A program made the translations under genes and the position numbers. A stretch of DNA of 21,784 nt from JBKEHD01 sp046710445. GTDB lineage: Bacteria > Pseudomonadota > Alphaproteobacteria > Rickettsiales > Midichloriaceae. Within the stretch, counting starts at the first letter, position 1. The number at the start of each line of letters is the position of its first letter. Under the pieces are notes generated by a model. The model ran no database searches. It saw only the letters and a list, made by a program, of their open reading frames with translations, and had not been told where the DNA came from. This document shows, piece by piece, positions 1 through 7,452 of this stretch. Where the stretch lies: NCBI GenBank assembly GCA_046710445.1, contig JBKEHD010000019.1, positions 1 to 21,784 on the forward strand. The letters are read 5' to 3'.

Positions 1-639
1 AGCCACTATATACACCCAATTGTAAAAATATTTTAGCTAATTTTACACTATATTTCAGATATATGAAACGCCGTATTTCAATGAGTTTGGAGCACTAGTA
101 TCAACTCATCTATTTTGTTTATAATTATCTCATTAACCATCTCCACTCCCCACTAATATGTTTTACTCAATATCAAACTTATCGAAACATTTAGTGCCTA
201 ATATTTATATGATAAATATCATCAATATAAATACGGATATCCTGTATTATAGATTAATTAAAATTATGAAACACAAACCTACCCCAAGCACCAGGTTCAT
301 TATAAGAAAAACTTTGTTATTTGCAAGAAATTTTGCTATTTGTGTAAGTTTTATGCATATTAAGACCCATGCATAACTAGTAATTTTTTAGAAATTTGTA
401 GGAAGAATAGAAATGAGAACCGCAGTGTATTGTATGTACATGAGGATCGCTATTTTTATTCTGACGCGCAAATTGCAGAAAAGATCTGTTATGAAGGAGT
501 CTTATATTTTATTTAAAAAACATTATAAGATATGGTATCAATATACCAAAATATTAGAAATATATGAGTTAGCTGAATGTGGAGCAGAATCGCTAATACA
601 GCAAGATATATTAAGCATGTTAAATCATGCAGAATCTGA
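1..639. other. Stretch without a convincing gene; possible decayed coding sequence
   Basis: No recognisable gene. Two overlapping plus-strand frames carry protein-like text. One is open at about 366-513 and includes the peptide YVHEDRYFYSDAQIAEK. The other begins at ATG 413 and reads as plausible protein up to about 660 (ILEIYELAECGAES and what follows). Beyond that it only mirrors the opposite-strand gene. The switch of frame near an A-run at about 514-519 would fit a frameshifted remnant, but no family was recognised and neither frame has a ribosome binding site. Positions 1-365 are AT-rich with nothing identifiable. Confidence 0.3.
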
Positions 640-667
640 AGCGTTTCCAGAATTATACTGGAAAGCT
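640..667 (-). terminator. Possible transcript-end hairpin
   Basis: TTTCCAG (644-650) pairs perfectly with CTGGAAA (658-664) around a 7-nt loop. AGC (640-642) and GCT (665-667) extend the stem past a one-base bulge. It starts 4 bases beyond the stop codon of the minus-strand gene at 671. There is no U-run, so intrinsic termination is uncertain; it may mark an mRNA 3' end. Confidence 0.3.
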
Positions 668-670
668 ACC

Positions 671-2044
671 TCACCCCACTCTACCACCAGCACCTTGAGC
701 ATGCACAGGCTGCGGCATTACTACTGGAATGGCTTGTACAACAGAGCCTCCTGCGTGATGATAGCCAGCTCCATGTCCAGCCATATTATCACCTATCCCT
801 TGAGCAGCTGCTTGATGAACCCCTGCAGCTGCTACTTGAGGCTTTCCTTTTTGAGAATCTTGTTCTGCTTCATATCCTCTTGAAATATTTTCCATCAGAC
901 CGTTGACAGTCACTTTCTCTAATTCTTCAGACTTAAACTTTTCATCTGGAACTCCCAATATATGTTTATCTACGAATTTCTGCAATTTACTTCCTTCATA
1001 AAATTCATCTTTTGCGGCTTTCAAAAGTAATAGTCCACCAATAATAAGTCCAGCAGGAGGTGCTAAAAAAACCATCGCAATGATACCGAGGCATGCAGTT
1101 TTAGCTGGTGATATCACTGGCTCTTCACCTCCAATTAATTTATTTAACAAATCAGCAGGTTTTCTAATAAACATATTATATAGCAATGTATTACCCATAC
1201 CTCTTTCATCCTTATCTTGTTCGAATTCAAGAGCTTTTTCTGCATTTTTATCAAATTTCGATGCATCCATTTTATTTGCTTTTTCCTGATATTTTTCATG
1301 CAGCTCTGCTTTTCCCCTCATATCTCTACCATCAAGAGACTTTGATCCAACTCTTCCCACTTGAGCTATAACTTCCTTTGCTTCTTTTTCTATTGCTCCT
1401 TGAAGATCAGCTTCTTTAACATCACTCAATCCTTTTTTTACAAATGTATCTTTTGTAATCTTAAGATCATCAAGAACATTGTCTACTCTCTTCATGATAG
1501 CAGCTTTTGCTTTTGGATTTTGCATGATTTCATCAATCTGCTTTTCGCTCACACCACTGACTTTAAGAATTGTTTTTGCTAACTCTTCTTTTAATTCTCC
1601 ATATCTTTTTTTATCATAAGTAGCGTGAGCCTTATCCAACATCTCAGATACTGCATTTCTTCCAGCACCCTTTACTTTAAATAGCTCATCTTTCTCATTT
1701 GGCGGAAGAGGATTGAATGTTTCATCAAAAATATCAAAAACCCCCCTACTACCATCTAACTTCTGTTGCAAACCCCCTTCATCAATACCAACTTCATCAA
1801 TTTTAGTACTAATATCTTTAACTAAGTTATAAAAACCTCTAAATTTATCCTTATCATTTTTTGCTCCTTGAAGCTTTTCAAATGCTTGAATAAAAACTTC
1901 AACCAAAATTTCTTCTTTATCTTCTTTTGATAATTTAGGATTTTTATCCAATGCATCAATAAATCCATTAAACTCAGCGGGGTCGTTTTTACTAAACGCC
2001 CCTTCTATCTTACGTAAAACATCATCCTTATCACCATCTGCCAT
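671..2044 (-). CDS. Large hypothetical protein with hydrophobic segment and Gly/Ala/His-rich C-terminus
   Basis: A 457-residue protein that I do not recognise. ATG 2044 is chosen over the in-frame GTG at 2050 because GGGAG lies 5 nt before the ATG, while the GTG sits almost on it. Residues 1 to about 300 are charged and probably mostly helical, with many Lys, Glu and Asp. A hydrophobic stretch at about 318-345 (containing GIIAMVFLAPPAGLIIGGLL) could be one or two membrane passes. The last about 50 residues are low-complexity Gly/Ala/His/Gln (NMAGHGAGYHHAGG). There is no N-terminal signal peptide. It stands alone between a hairpin and its own promoter. Its make-up would fit a type IV secreted or surface-associated protein, but that is inference from composition and from the T4SS genes elsewhere in the window. 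Confidence 0.75.
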   Translation of the reverse strand: MADGDKDDVLRKIEGAFSKNDPAEFNGFIDALDKNPKLSKEDKEEILVEVFIQAFEKLQGAKNDKDKFRGFYNLVKDISTKIDEVGIDEGGLQQKLDGSRGVFDIFDETFNPLPPNEKDELFKVKGAGRNAVSEMLDKAHATYDKKRYGELKEELAKTILKVSGVSEKQIDEIMQNPKAKAAIMKRVDNVLDDLKITKDTFVKKGLSDVKEADLQGAIEKEAKEVIAQVGRVGSKSLDGRDMRGKAELHEKYQEKANKMDASKFDKNAEKALEFEQDKDERGMGNTLLYNMFIRKPADLLNKLIGGEEPVISPAKTACLGIIAMVFLAPPAGLIIGGLLLLKAAKDEFYEGSKLQKFVDKHILGVPDEKFKSEELEKVTVNGLMENISRGYEAEQDSQKGKPQVAAAGVHQAAAQGIGDNMAGHGAGYHHAGGSVVQAIPVVMPQPVHAQGAGGRVG

Positions 2045-2066
2045 ACACACTCCCTATTAGTCACTC

Positions 2067-2096
2067 ACTATACTATGGTATATCATTTTTACACAA
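2067..2096 (-). promoter_or_regulatory. Putative sigma70-type promoter of the 671-2044 gene
   Basis: On the minus strand TTGTGT (2096-2091) and TATAGT (2072-2067) are separated by 18 bases. A start near 2060 would leave a leader of about 16 nt before ATG 2044. The -35 is a weak match and AT-rich DNA gives such matches by chance. Confidence 0.35.
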
Positions 2097-2126
2097 CCTG
2101 CAATAGTGTCGGATGGAAATAATACT

Positions 2127-3365
2127 TTATACTATCAATTTATTTTCTCTTGTTGATAAAATTTTAAATGACTTAATACCAGATTCTTTATGCAATAATT
2201 CTGAGGATACATAACAATAATCTTCTGTGTATCCATGGTTACTCGACTCAAACAGAACTTTTTCTACTTTGCCAACTTTGCTTTTTAAATGCTTTGTAAG
2301 CAGAGTATTTCTTAACTCTCTCAATGCTTTGGCCCTATCTTTTATTTTACTTGGAACAACTTGTGGCATCCTGGCTGCAGGAGTATTTTCTCTTACAGAA
2401 TATGGAAAAACATGTAGATGAATAATATTCAATTCTTTTATTAACTCATAAGTATTTTTGAACATATCTTCATCTTCAGTTGGAAATCCAGCAATAACAT
2501 CCGCCCCCAAAATAATATTTGGCCTCTTGTTCCAAATTTTACCACAAAATTCAATTACTTGATCACGTCTATGCCTCCTCTTCATTCTCTTCAAAATCAT
2601 ATCATCTCCCGCTTGCAAACTTAAATGCAGGTGTGGCATAAACCTTTTTTCCTGTGTAATAACCTCAAATAATTCATCATCAATTTCTGCTACATCAACT
2701 GAAGACAGCCTTAATCTCTCTATCCCAGGAACCATTTTAAGCAATCTTTTCATCATATTACCCAATGTCGGTTCACCCGGTAAATCCTTACCATAATCAG
2801 TTATATCAACACCAGTCAATACAATCTCTTTATATCCATTTGCCACTAAATTTTCTGCATATCTAACAATCTCACCCACTGGCACACTTCTACTATTACC
2901 TCTACCATATGGTATAATACAAAACGTGCATCTATGATTACATCCATTTTGTATCTGCAAAAAAGCTCTTGATTTATTCTCAACACCATCAATCATTTGA
3001 TGAGCTGTTTCTTTAACAGACATGATGTCATTCACTAAAATACTTTCCGAACTATCTAATAATTCAGCATAAGTTTTTTTACTTAATTTCTCTTGATTAC
3101 CAAAAACCTTATCCACCTCTGGCATTTCGGAATATTTTTCTGGAGAAATTTGAGCTGCACATCCTGTAAGCAATATTTTACGATTTGGGTTTTCTTTTTT
3201 AGCTTTTCTGATAGATTGCCTCAATTTCCTTTCAGCTTCTTGCGTTACGGCACAACTATTAAATATTATAACATCCTTCAATCCCGTTTCTTCAGCATTT
3301 TTCTTGATTACTTCACTTTCGTATATATTTAACCTACAACCAAACGTTACTATTTCTACAGACAT
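2127..3365 (-). CDS. mtaB: tRNA (N6-L-threonylcarbamoyladenosine(37)-C2)-methylthiotransferase MtaB
   Basis: A radical SAM enzyme that converts t6A37 of ANN-decoding tRNAs to ms2t6A. The N-terminal MTTase domain has its three cluster cysteines at about residues 10 (FGCRLN), 38 (NSCAVT) and 69 (TGCAAQ). The radical SAM motif CNHRCTFC lies at 142-149 and is followed by IIPYGRG, typical of MtaB rather than MiaB. HLHLSLQAGDD and the ADVIAGFPTE segment match the SAM barrel. About 412 residues is normal for the family, although the C-terminal TRAM-like part is short. ATG 3365 is preferred to the upstream TTG at 3368. The gene begins 31 nt after the small membrane protein gene, so it is probably read through from the phage-type operon. 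MtaB is a housekeeping enzyme, not a phage protein. Confidence 0.93.
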   Translation of the reverse strand: MSVEIVTFGCRLNIYESEVIKKNAEETGLKDVIIFNSCAVTQEAERKLRQSIRKAKKENPNRKILLTGCAAQISPEKYSEMPEVDKVFGNQEKLSKKTYAELLDSSESILVNDIMSVKETAHQMIDGVENKSRAFLQIQNGCNHRCTFCIIPYGRGNSRSVPVGEIVRYAENLVANGYKEIVLTGVDITDYGKDLPGEPTLGNMMKRLLKMVPGIERLRLSSVDVAEIDDELFEVITQEKRFMPHLHLSLQAGDDMILKRMKRRHRRDQVIEFCGKIWNKRPNIILGADVIAGFPTEDEDMFKNTYELIKELNIIHLHVFPYSVRENTPAARMPQVVPSKIKDRAKALRELRNTLLTKHLKSKVGKVEKVLFESSNHGYTEDYCYVSSELLHKESGIKSFKILSTRENKLIV

Positions 3366-3396
3366 CAAAATATCTTATTTTCAAAACGTCATTCTA

Positions 3397-3666
3397 CTAT
3401 TTTTTATAAAAAAAGTCCAACAGAGCAAACAGCAATCCAATTATTACCGAAGTTTGTGCTATGTTCGTTTTTATAAACCATTTAAACAAATCTGTCTTAG
3501 TTTCGGATAATTTCTGCTCAACCCTACTGTAATAATATTTAATAGATTCATCTAATAAATTTTTTGTAACATAATTTTTATTGCAGTTATTTATCAATTT
3601 TCTTAACTCTTTTACTAAATCCGTATCTTTAGATTTAAGCTCATTTTTATTATTTTTTGCACTCAT
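3397..3666 (-). CDS. Small coiled-coil protein with C-terminal membrane anchor, in the GTA-like operon
   Basis: An 89-residue protein. ATG 3666 is chosen because a strong GGGAGG lies 6 nt upstream; the longer frame from 3699 would overlap the tail gene and has no such site. Residues 1 to about 65 are polar, Lys/Glu-rich and probably helical (KDTDLVKELRKLINN). The last about 24 residues form one membrane helix (AQTSVIIGLLFALLDFF) ending in YKK. This layout resembles DUF1640/CCDC90-like proteins, and also small phage membrane proteins such as holins. Neither assignment can be proved here. It follows the major tail gene by 13 nt and precedes mtaB, so it is very probably cotranscribed with the phage genes. 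Confidence 0.7.
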   Translation of the reverse strand: MSAKNNKNELKSKDTDLVKELRKLINNCNKNYVTKNLLDESIKYYYSRVEQKLSETKTDLFKWFIKTNIAQTSVIIGLLFALLDFFYKK

Positions 3667-3679
3667 ATAGTACCTCCCA

Positions 3680-4072
3680 TTATATAGAATATTTTCCATT
3701 ATTTAACAAAGTAAACGTCACATTAATTAAATTATGTGACGAGATTTCCATCTGAAAATCAGATATCAAAAAACTACCTTCAATATCAATTCCGTCTTTT
3801 AAATGTACTTTGCATCTCACTTCCGAACATGTAAATGAAGATTTATATAAATAATCAATTTCTTTTGTATTTATATATGTACCTTGCAAATTAATTTTGA
3901 TACTTTTTTTATTTTTCCTCTCATGCAACATCCTATATTCATCACCAATGGATTCTGAGTCTTCTAGAGAATTATTCACATCTATCTTGATCATTTTCAA
4001 ACCATCAACCCTCTTATTGATTGGGGATGTTATTATAAATTCTACATCTTTACCTATATTCAATCTTTTCAT
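3680..4072 (-). CDS. Phage major tail protein, TP901-1 / GTA gp9 type
   Basis: A 130-residue protein matching the TP901-1-like major tail tube family: a small beta-rich protein starting MKRLNIGKDVEF, with LHERKNKKSIKINLQGTY in the middle and a SFLISDFQMEISSH segment near the end. The family forms the stacked rings of the tail tube. ATG 4072 is chosen because AGGAGG lies 5 nt upstream; the in-frame GTG at 4078 falls inside that site. Its start overlaps the end of the DUF3168-like gene by 23 nt, which suggests translational coupling. Its place after connector, adaptor and gp8-like genes is the expected one in HK97-type phages and in the alphaproteobacterial GTA. The family assignment rests on pattern plus gene order, as sequence conservation is low. 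Confidence 0.75.
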   Translation of the reverse strand: MKRLNIGKDVEFIITSPINKRVDGLKMIKIDVNNSLEDSESIGDEYRMLHERKNKKSIKINLQGTYINTKEIDYLYKSSFTCSEVRCKVHLKDGIDIEGSFLISDFQMEISSHNLINVTFTLLNNGKYSI

Positions 4073-4466
4073 ATTCACCTCCTATAAATATAATTAACGA
4101 AATTAAATAATCATATTGCCAATGATTTTCTGAATTTTGAAAAAACTTATCGCATTCAAATTTAAAATATCCATAATCTTCAGAATCATCAATTTCATTC
4201 AAACCTATATTATCAATCTCATTTGCAATCTCTAAACATTTTTGATTTGATGTATCATTAGTAAATACACTCAACTTTATACTCACTTCACTAAAATCAG
4301 CCCCTGCATCACATTGTTCTGTTTTATTAATTTCAGATATCTTAATAAATGGATATTCAGGATTCTCAGGAATAAAAGTATATATCTGCAAATTAAATTT
4401 CTTCAGAGATTCTGCATCCCTATACACTTCTATTACTCTTTTTTCCAATTCCATAACATTGACCAT
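4050..4466 (-). CDS. DUF3168-like tail completion protein (GTA gp8 type)
   Basis: About 138 residues. The N-terminal helix (VIEVYRDAESLKKF) followed by YTFIPENPEYPFIKIS, and then the central SVKLSVFTND-like strand (here SIKLSVFTNDTSN), is the layout of DUF3168. These proteins sit between head-tail adaptor and major tail genes and act in tail-terminator or neck assembly. GAGGA lies 9 nt before ATG 4466 and 6 nt before the in-frame GTG 4469, so either could be the start. The gene overlaps the upstream adaptor gene by 47 nt and the downstream tail gene by 23 nt. Such tight packing is typical of a phage structural operon and shows that this section has not decayed. Confidence 0.75.
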   Translation of the reverse strand: MVNVMELEKRVIEVYRDAESLKKFNLQIYTFIPENPEYPFIKISEINKTEQCDAGADFSEVSIKLSVFTNDTSNQKCLEIANEIDNIGLNEIDDSEDYGYFKFECDKFFQNSENHWQYDYLISLIIFIGGEYEKIEYR

Positions 4467-4704
4467 CACATAAAATCCTCATAGGCATTTCTATATTAAT
4501 ATTCTTTCTAATATAAAAATTATATGCCGACTTTGTGCTATGTTTTACTTTTGAAAAGGTATTTTCTTCAATGACAGATTCAAGCTTTGCCCAAATCTCA
4601 TCAAATTTTTCCCATTTTATTTTATAACCACCAAAATCATCTAAATCTTTAATTTGTGAATAAACAAACACCCTTTTTTTCATCTGAGAATACTGTATTT
4701 TCAT
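4420..4704 (-). CDS. Phage head-tail adaptor protein (GTA gp7 type)
   Basis: A 94-residue protein of the SPP1 gp16/HK97 gp7-like head-tail adaptor family. It shows the usual pattern: short strands (KKRVFVYSQIKDLDDFGG), then KFDEIWAKLESVIEEN, then a strand pair around FYIRKNINIEMPMRI. The product is predicted to close the head onto the tail. ATG 4704 overlaps the stop of the connector gene in an ATGA arrangement, giving tight translational coupling, and a GAGG lies 9 nt upstream. The family call depends partly on position between the gp6-type connector and the DUF3168-like gene. Confidence 0.75.
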   Translation of the reverse strand: MKIQYSQMKKRVFVYSQIKDLDDFGGYKIKWEKFDEIWAKLESVIEENTFSKVKHSTKSAYNFYIRKNINIEMPMRILCDGQCYGIGKKSNRSV

Positions 4705-5222
4705 ATCCTTATACCTCGAAATTTTTTATATCTTTCTCTTAAAATACTTTTGCAGCAATTGCGATTTTCATACATATCTGCAACATGCTCAAGAATGCTT
4801 GTCTTTAATTCGCAAGGAATTAATTTTTCCCTATATCCAGCTTCAAAATTCACTTTAATAGTTGTAAAGCTACATGCTTGTTTTAAAATAATTCTATTAT
4901 CCAACAAATAGTATAATTTTTTATTTAACTCATACTCCTTTTCATCAGAATAACGTCCATAAATTGATACAATGTTTTCAACCGGACTTTTAGGAAGGAT
5001 TATTTCATATTTACTTGATACACACTTAAAAAGTGCTGACCATTCCCGTATCACCAAAGAAACACCGGCATACTCTTCGCATTGATTTGCAGCAGATAAA
5101 ATCATCGTCTTTAGCAAATCATCTTCAACTGAATTATCGATTTTCAAATAAGTTTTGACAACTTCTATATCAATGGGTAAATGCATAGCATTACCCAGAT
5201 TCTTTAATGAAAGTAACTGCAT
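4701..5222 (-). CDS. Phage head-tail connector protein, gp6-like (phiE125 gp8 / GTA gp6 family)
   Basis: A 173-residue protein. Residues about 17-55 carry the gp6-like hallmark: IEVVKTYLKIDNSVEDDLL, then a helix ending QCEEYAG. A SPVENIVSIYGRY strand and a C-terminal helix (ELKTSILEHVADMYENR) follow. Homologues form the ring under the portal vertex that opens to the tail. The 173 residues are close to the usual 180-200. No clear ribosome binding site precedes ATG 5222, and an internal Met at residue 13 is an alternative. It is the first gene of the tight tail operon; the lptE stop lies about 160 nt upstream in transcript order. Confidence 0.82.
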   Translation of the reverse strand: MQLLSLKNLGNAMHLPIDIEVVKTYLKIDNSVEDDLLKTMILSAANQCEEYAGVSLVIREWSALFKCVSSKYEIILPKSPVENIVSIYGRYSDEKEYELNKKLYYLLDNRIILKQACSFTTIKVNFEAGYREKLIPCELKTSILEHVADMYENRNCCKSILRERYKKFRGIRI

Positions 5223-5381
5223 ACATTATATTTGTTTAATTATTGAATTTTTAATGGAGTAGAAGATCAGCTATTAATGAAGTATTTAAATTTTTGATGT
5301 GAATGGTAAGAAAGTTAAATAGAAAAATCAGTATAGTTATCAATATTTAATCTATTTATGGTTAATTGGATTAATGCTTTT
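5223..5381. other. Intergenic spacer before the connector/tail operon
   Basis: 159 AT-rich bases between the lptE stop and the connector start. No hairpin with a U-run and no confident promoter was seen, so the tail operon could be read through from lptE or have its own weak promoter here. Confidence 0.5.
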
Positions 5382-5891
5382 TCAATCTTTTACAATGATC
5401 TTATCAGCCATCTTAGCAATCAACTGCACCCTGAGTTCCTGTACAAGAGAAAGTAATGTCGCAGTAATCAAATCCTCTTCAACTACATAATCAGAGTACG
5501 GGGATTCGGTTATTGCAAAACTTTCAAAATCCATTAAAGTTCCAGAAACAACAACATCTTTGGTATAAATATCCGAAATTTTATACATCATTTTTACAGT
5601 AACTTTCTTCCTATTTGCATAACTATTAGATTGAATTAGATAATCGTCTATATCTACGTCATAACTTATACTTAAAATGTATTTAATTTTAGTTCTATCA
5701 TCGTATGTAGACAATATTTTATCGACTTCTTTGTTTAAGAAAAATGTAGCTGTTGGATTTTTTTCTTTATCTAAAGTCCCAACATACTCAATACTAGATA
5801 ACATATTTTCCCCATTCACCACATAGTGCAATGGCTTAAAACCACAGTTAGATGTGCAAAACAAAACTAATAATATTAAAATCAATCGCAT
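5382..5891 (-). CDS. lptE: LPS-assembly lipoprotein LptE-like
   Basis: A 169-residue lipoprotein. ATG 5891 gives a short N-terminus MRLILILLVLFCTSNC with the lipidated Cys at 16. The following GFKPLH corresponds to the CGF.PLY signature of LptE. LptE sits in the outer membrane as the plug of the LptD barrel and helps LPS reach the cell surface. The rest has the expected mixed alpha/beta pattern, ending in a helix LLSLVQELRVQLIAKMADKI. The in-frame TTG at 5912 lies inside an inverted repeat and would spoil the signal peptide. In many alphaproteobacteria lptE lies by leuS and holA; here it sits between a phage capsid gene and the head-tail connector gene. The lipobox (TSNC) is a weak match. The call depends mainly on CGFKPL and size. 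Confidence 0.75.
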   Translation of the reverse strand: MRLILILLVLFCTSNCGFKPLHYVVNGENMLSSIEYVGTLDKEKNPTATFFLNKEVDKILSTYDDRTKIKYILSISYDVDIDDYLIQSNSYANRKKVTVKMMYKISDIYTKDVVVSGTLMDFESFAITESPYSDYVVEEDLITATLLSLVQELRVQLIAKMADKIIVKD

Positions 5892-5895
5892 ATGA

Positions 5896-5936
5896 ATGTC
5901 AGTATAGCTCAAATCAAATCCAAACTATACTGACAT
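5896..5936. repeat. Perfect 12-bp inverted repeat abutting the lptE start
   Basis: ATGTCAGTATAG (5896-5907) and CTATACTGACAT (5925-5936) are perfect reverse complements with a 17-nt spacer. The repeat fills the gap between the capsid stop and lptE. In the minus-strand RNA the hairpin ends 4 nt before ATG 5891. There is no U-run, so it is more likely a translational control hairpin, an RNA-processing site or a protein-binding site than an intrinsic terminator. Confidence 0.8.
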
Positions 5937-5955
5937 AGATACAATTACAAGGGTT

Positions 5956-7143
5956 TTAGGAAGCTATTTCTAACAATTTAATTGCATCAAAATTCACTAC
6001 ATCTCCTCCTACCCTCTTAGTGCTATAAAACTTCACATACGGCTTATGTGTGAAAGGATCACGCAAAATCCTAATGCTATTACGATCAACAATCTGGTAA
6101 GCAGTTTTGAAATTTCCAAAGGCAATAGGAATGTTACCAACAGAAATATTTGGCATATCCGTGGATACTTTTATCTCAACTCCAAATAAATTGCTTGCAC
6201 CATGTTCTGATAAATTTGGCTGCCATAAATATTGCCCATTATTATCTTTCAGCATCCTAATTTCCTGCAAAGCCTCTCTACTCACTAAAAATTGAGTATT
6301 ATCTGCATAAATCTCTTTAATACTAAAAAATAATTTGATCAAATCATCAGCCTGTAATTTACCATCCACAGCCTTCACTCTCTCTATTTTGCCATATTCA
6401 ACACCATCTTCATACGACAATATCCCTTTTGGCTTACCAATACCATCACCATTAATGAATGCAATATTTTCTTGTCTTGTGAAAATATTTGAAAGCTTTT
6501 TAGACAACCACTTTTCCACATCAATTCTTGGATCATCGATTAGCTTTTGCGTCACTTTTGGCTGAGCATACAATTCATGAACAATAATAGATTTTTTGGA
6601 AAATGCAGTCTCTTTTGTATTTTCCATATTATTAATAGAATCCTGAGACCAACCACTTGTGATATCTTCTCGATCTTCAATCAATTCCAATGCATCTGAT
6701 GAAATATTCATAACATTAGCAATTTGTCTCATTGGAGAATTAGCAGATAAAATACCATCTATATCTTCATTCATTTGGTTTGTAACAGAATACCCCAACT
6801 CCTTGTCATTAGAGTTAGTTAAATTCTTTTGTTCCAAATGAGATAATTCAGATTCCATCCCCTTTCTCACATAATTGCAAAATGCATCTTTGTATTCATA
6901 GCAATCAGAATAATTTTTGCTTTCTTTTTCTGAGTGAGGTCTATTCAATACTGCTTCAACACCATCTAATGTTTCTTGATATTTATCAATTTTAGAATTA
7001 ATTCTTTGCAAATGAGAAACAGTGACAGGATCTGCATTACCTTTTGTTTCAACTTCATTTATCCTCCTTTCGTTTATTGATTTAAATTGCTCCCAAGTAT
7101 TAGCGAGAGTGTTTACCTTGTTTGATATGTCATTTAAGTTCAT
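5956..7143 (-). CDS. Phage major capsid protein, HK97 fold (GTA gp5 type)
   Basis: 395 residues, normal for an HK97 capsid precursor with fused scaffold. Residues 1 to about 75 form the coiled-coil delta domain (INERRINEVETKG; HLQRINSKIDKYQETLDG) that the prohead protease normally removes. The shell part starts near residue 100. Recognisable pieces are INEDIDGILSANSPMRQIANV, VHELYAQPKVTQKLIDD, the ENIAFINGDGIGKPKGIL loop, and the C-terminal FGNFKTAYQIVDRNSIRILRDP segment. These follow the alphaproteobacterial GTA/HK97 pattern. AGGAG lies 9 nt before ATG 7143. The reading frame is intact with base composition like its neighbours. In canonical clusters the protease lies directly upstream; here it is about 3.3 kb away, with the transporter, tRNA, an orphan gene and RNase T2 between. 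Confidence 0.92.
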   Translation of the reverse strand: MNLNDISNKVNTLANTWEQFKSINERRINEVETKGNADPVTVSHLQRINSKIDKYQETLDGVEAVLNRPHSEKESKNYSDCYEYKDAFCNYVRKGMESELSHLEQKNLTNSNDKELGYSVTNQMNEDIDGILSANSPMRQIANVMNISSDALELIEDREDITSGWSQDSINNMENTKETAFSKKSIIVHELYAQPKVTQKLIDDPRIDVEKWLSKKLSNIFTRQENIAFINGDGIGKPKGILSYEDGVEYGKIERVKAVDGKLQADDLIKLFFSIKEIYADNTQFLVSREALQEIRMLKDNNGQYLWQPNLSEHGASNLFGVEIKVSTDMPNISVGNIPIAFGNFKTAYQIVDRNSIRILRDPFTHKPYVKFYSTKRVGGDVVNFDAIKLLEIAS

Positions 7144-7329
7144 ATACTTTTACTCCTATTGTTTATGTTAAAATTCTTGAATTTGTGTTAATTTCTATGT
7201 ATAGATAGTCTTCTATCTTTTTTGTTGGTATCTATCGGTTTGAGATTAGGCCTTATGATACAATATGTGTTTTCAATACATGAGTGTATGGTTATGCTTT
7301 ATCAATCCGAGTGATCTTTATTATATTTA

Positions 7330-7406
<77 letters not shown>

Positions 7407-7452
7407 TTAAAACTACCTGTCATCTGAAACATTATATTTTTCTTATGATAGT

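Noticed and set aside
413..883. A 156-codon plus-strand open frame
   Set aside because: Its second half is only the mirror of the end of the minus-strand gene at 671-2044; the first part is treated as a possible remnant.
7203..7223. AGATAG-TCTT-CTATCT hairpin followed by five more Ts on the plus strand, like a terminator
   Set aside because: No plus-strand gene ends there: it lies between the capsid start and the tRNA, and AT-rich DNA yields such short stems by chance.
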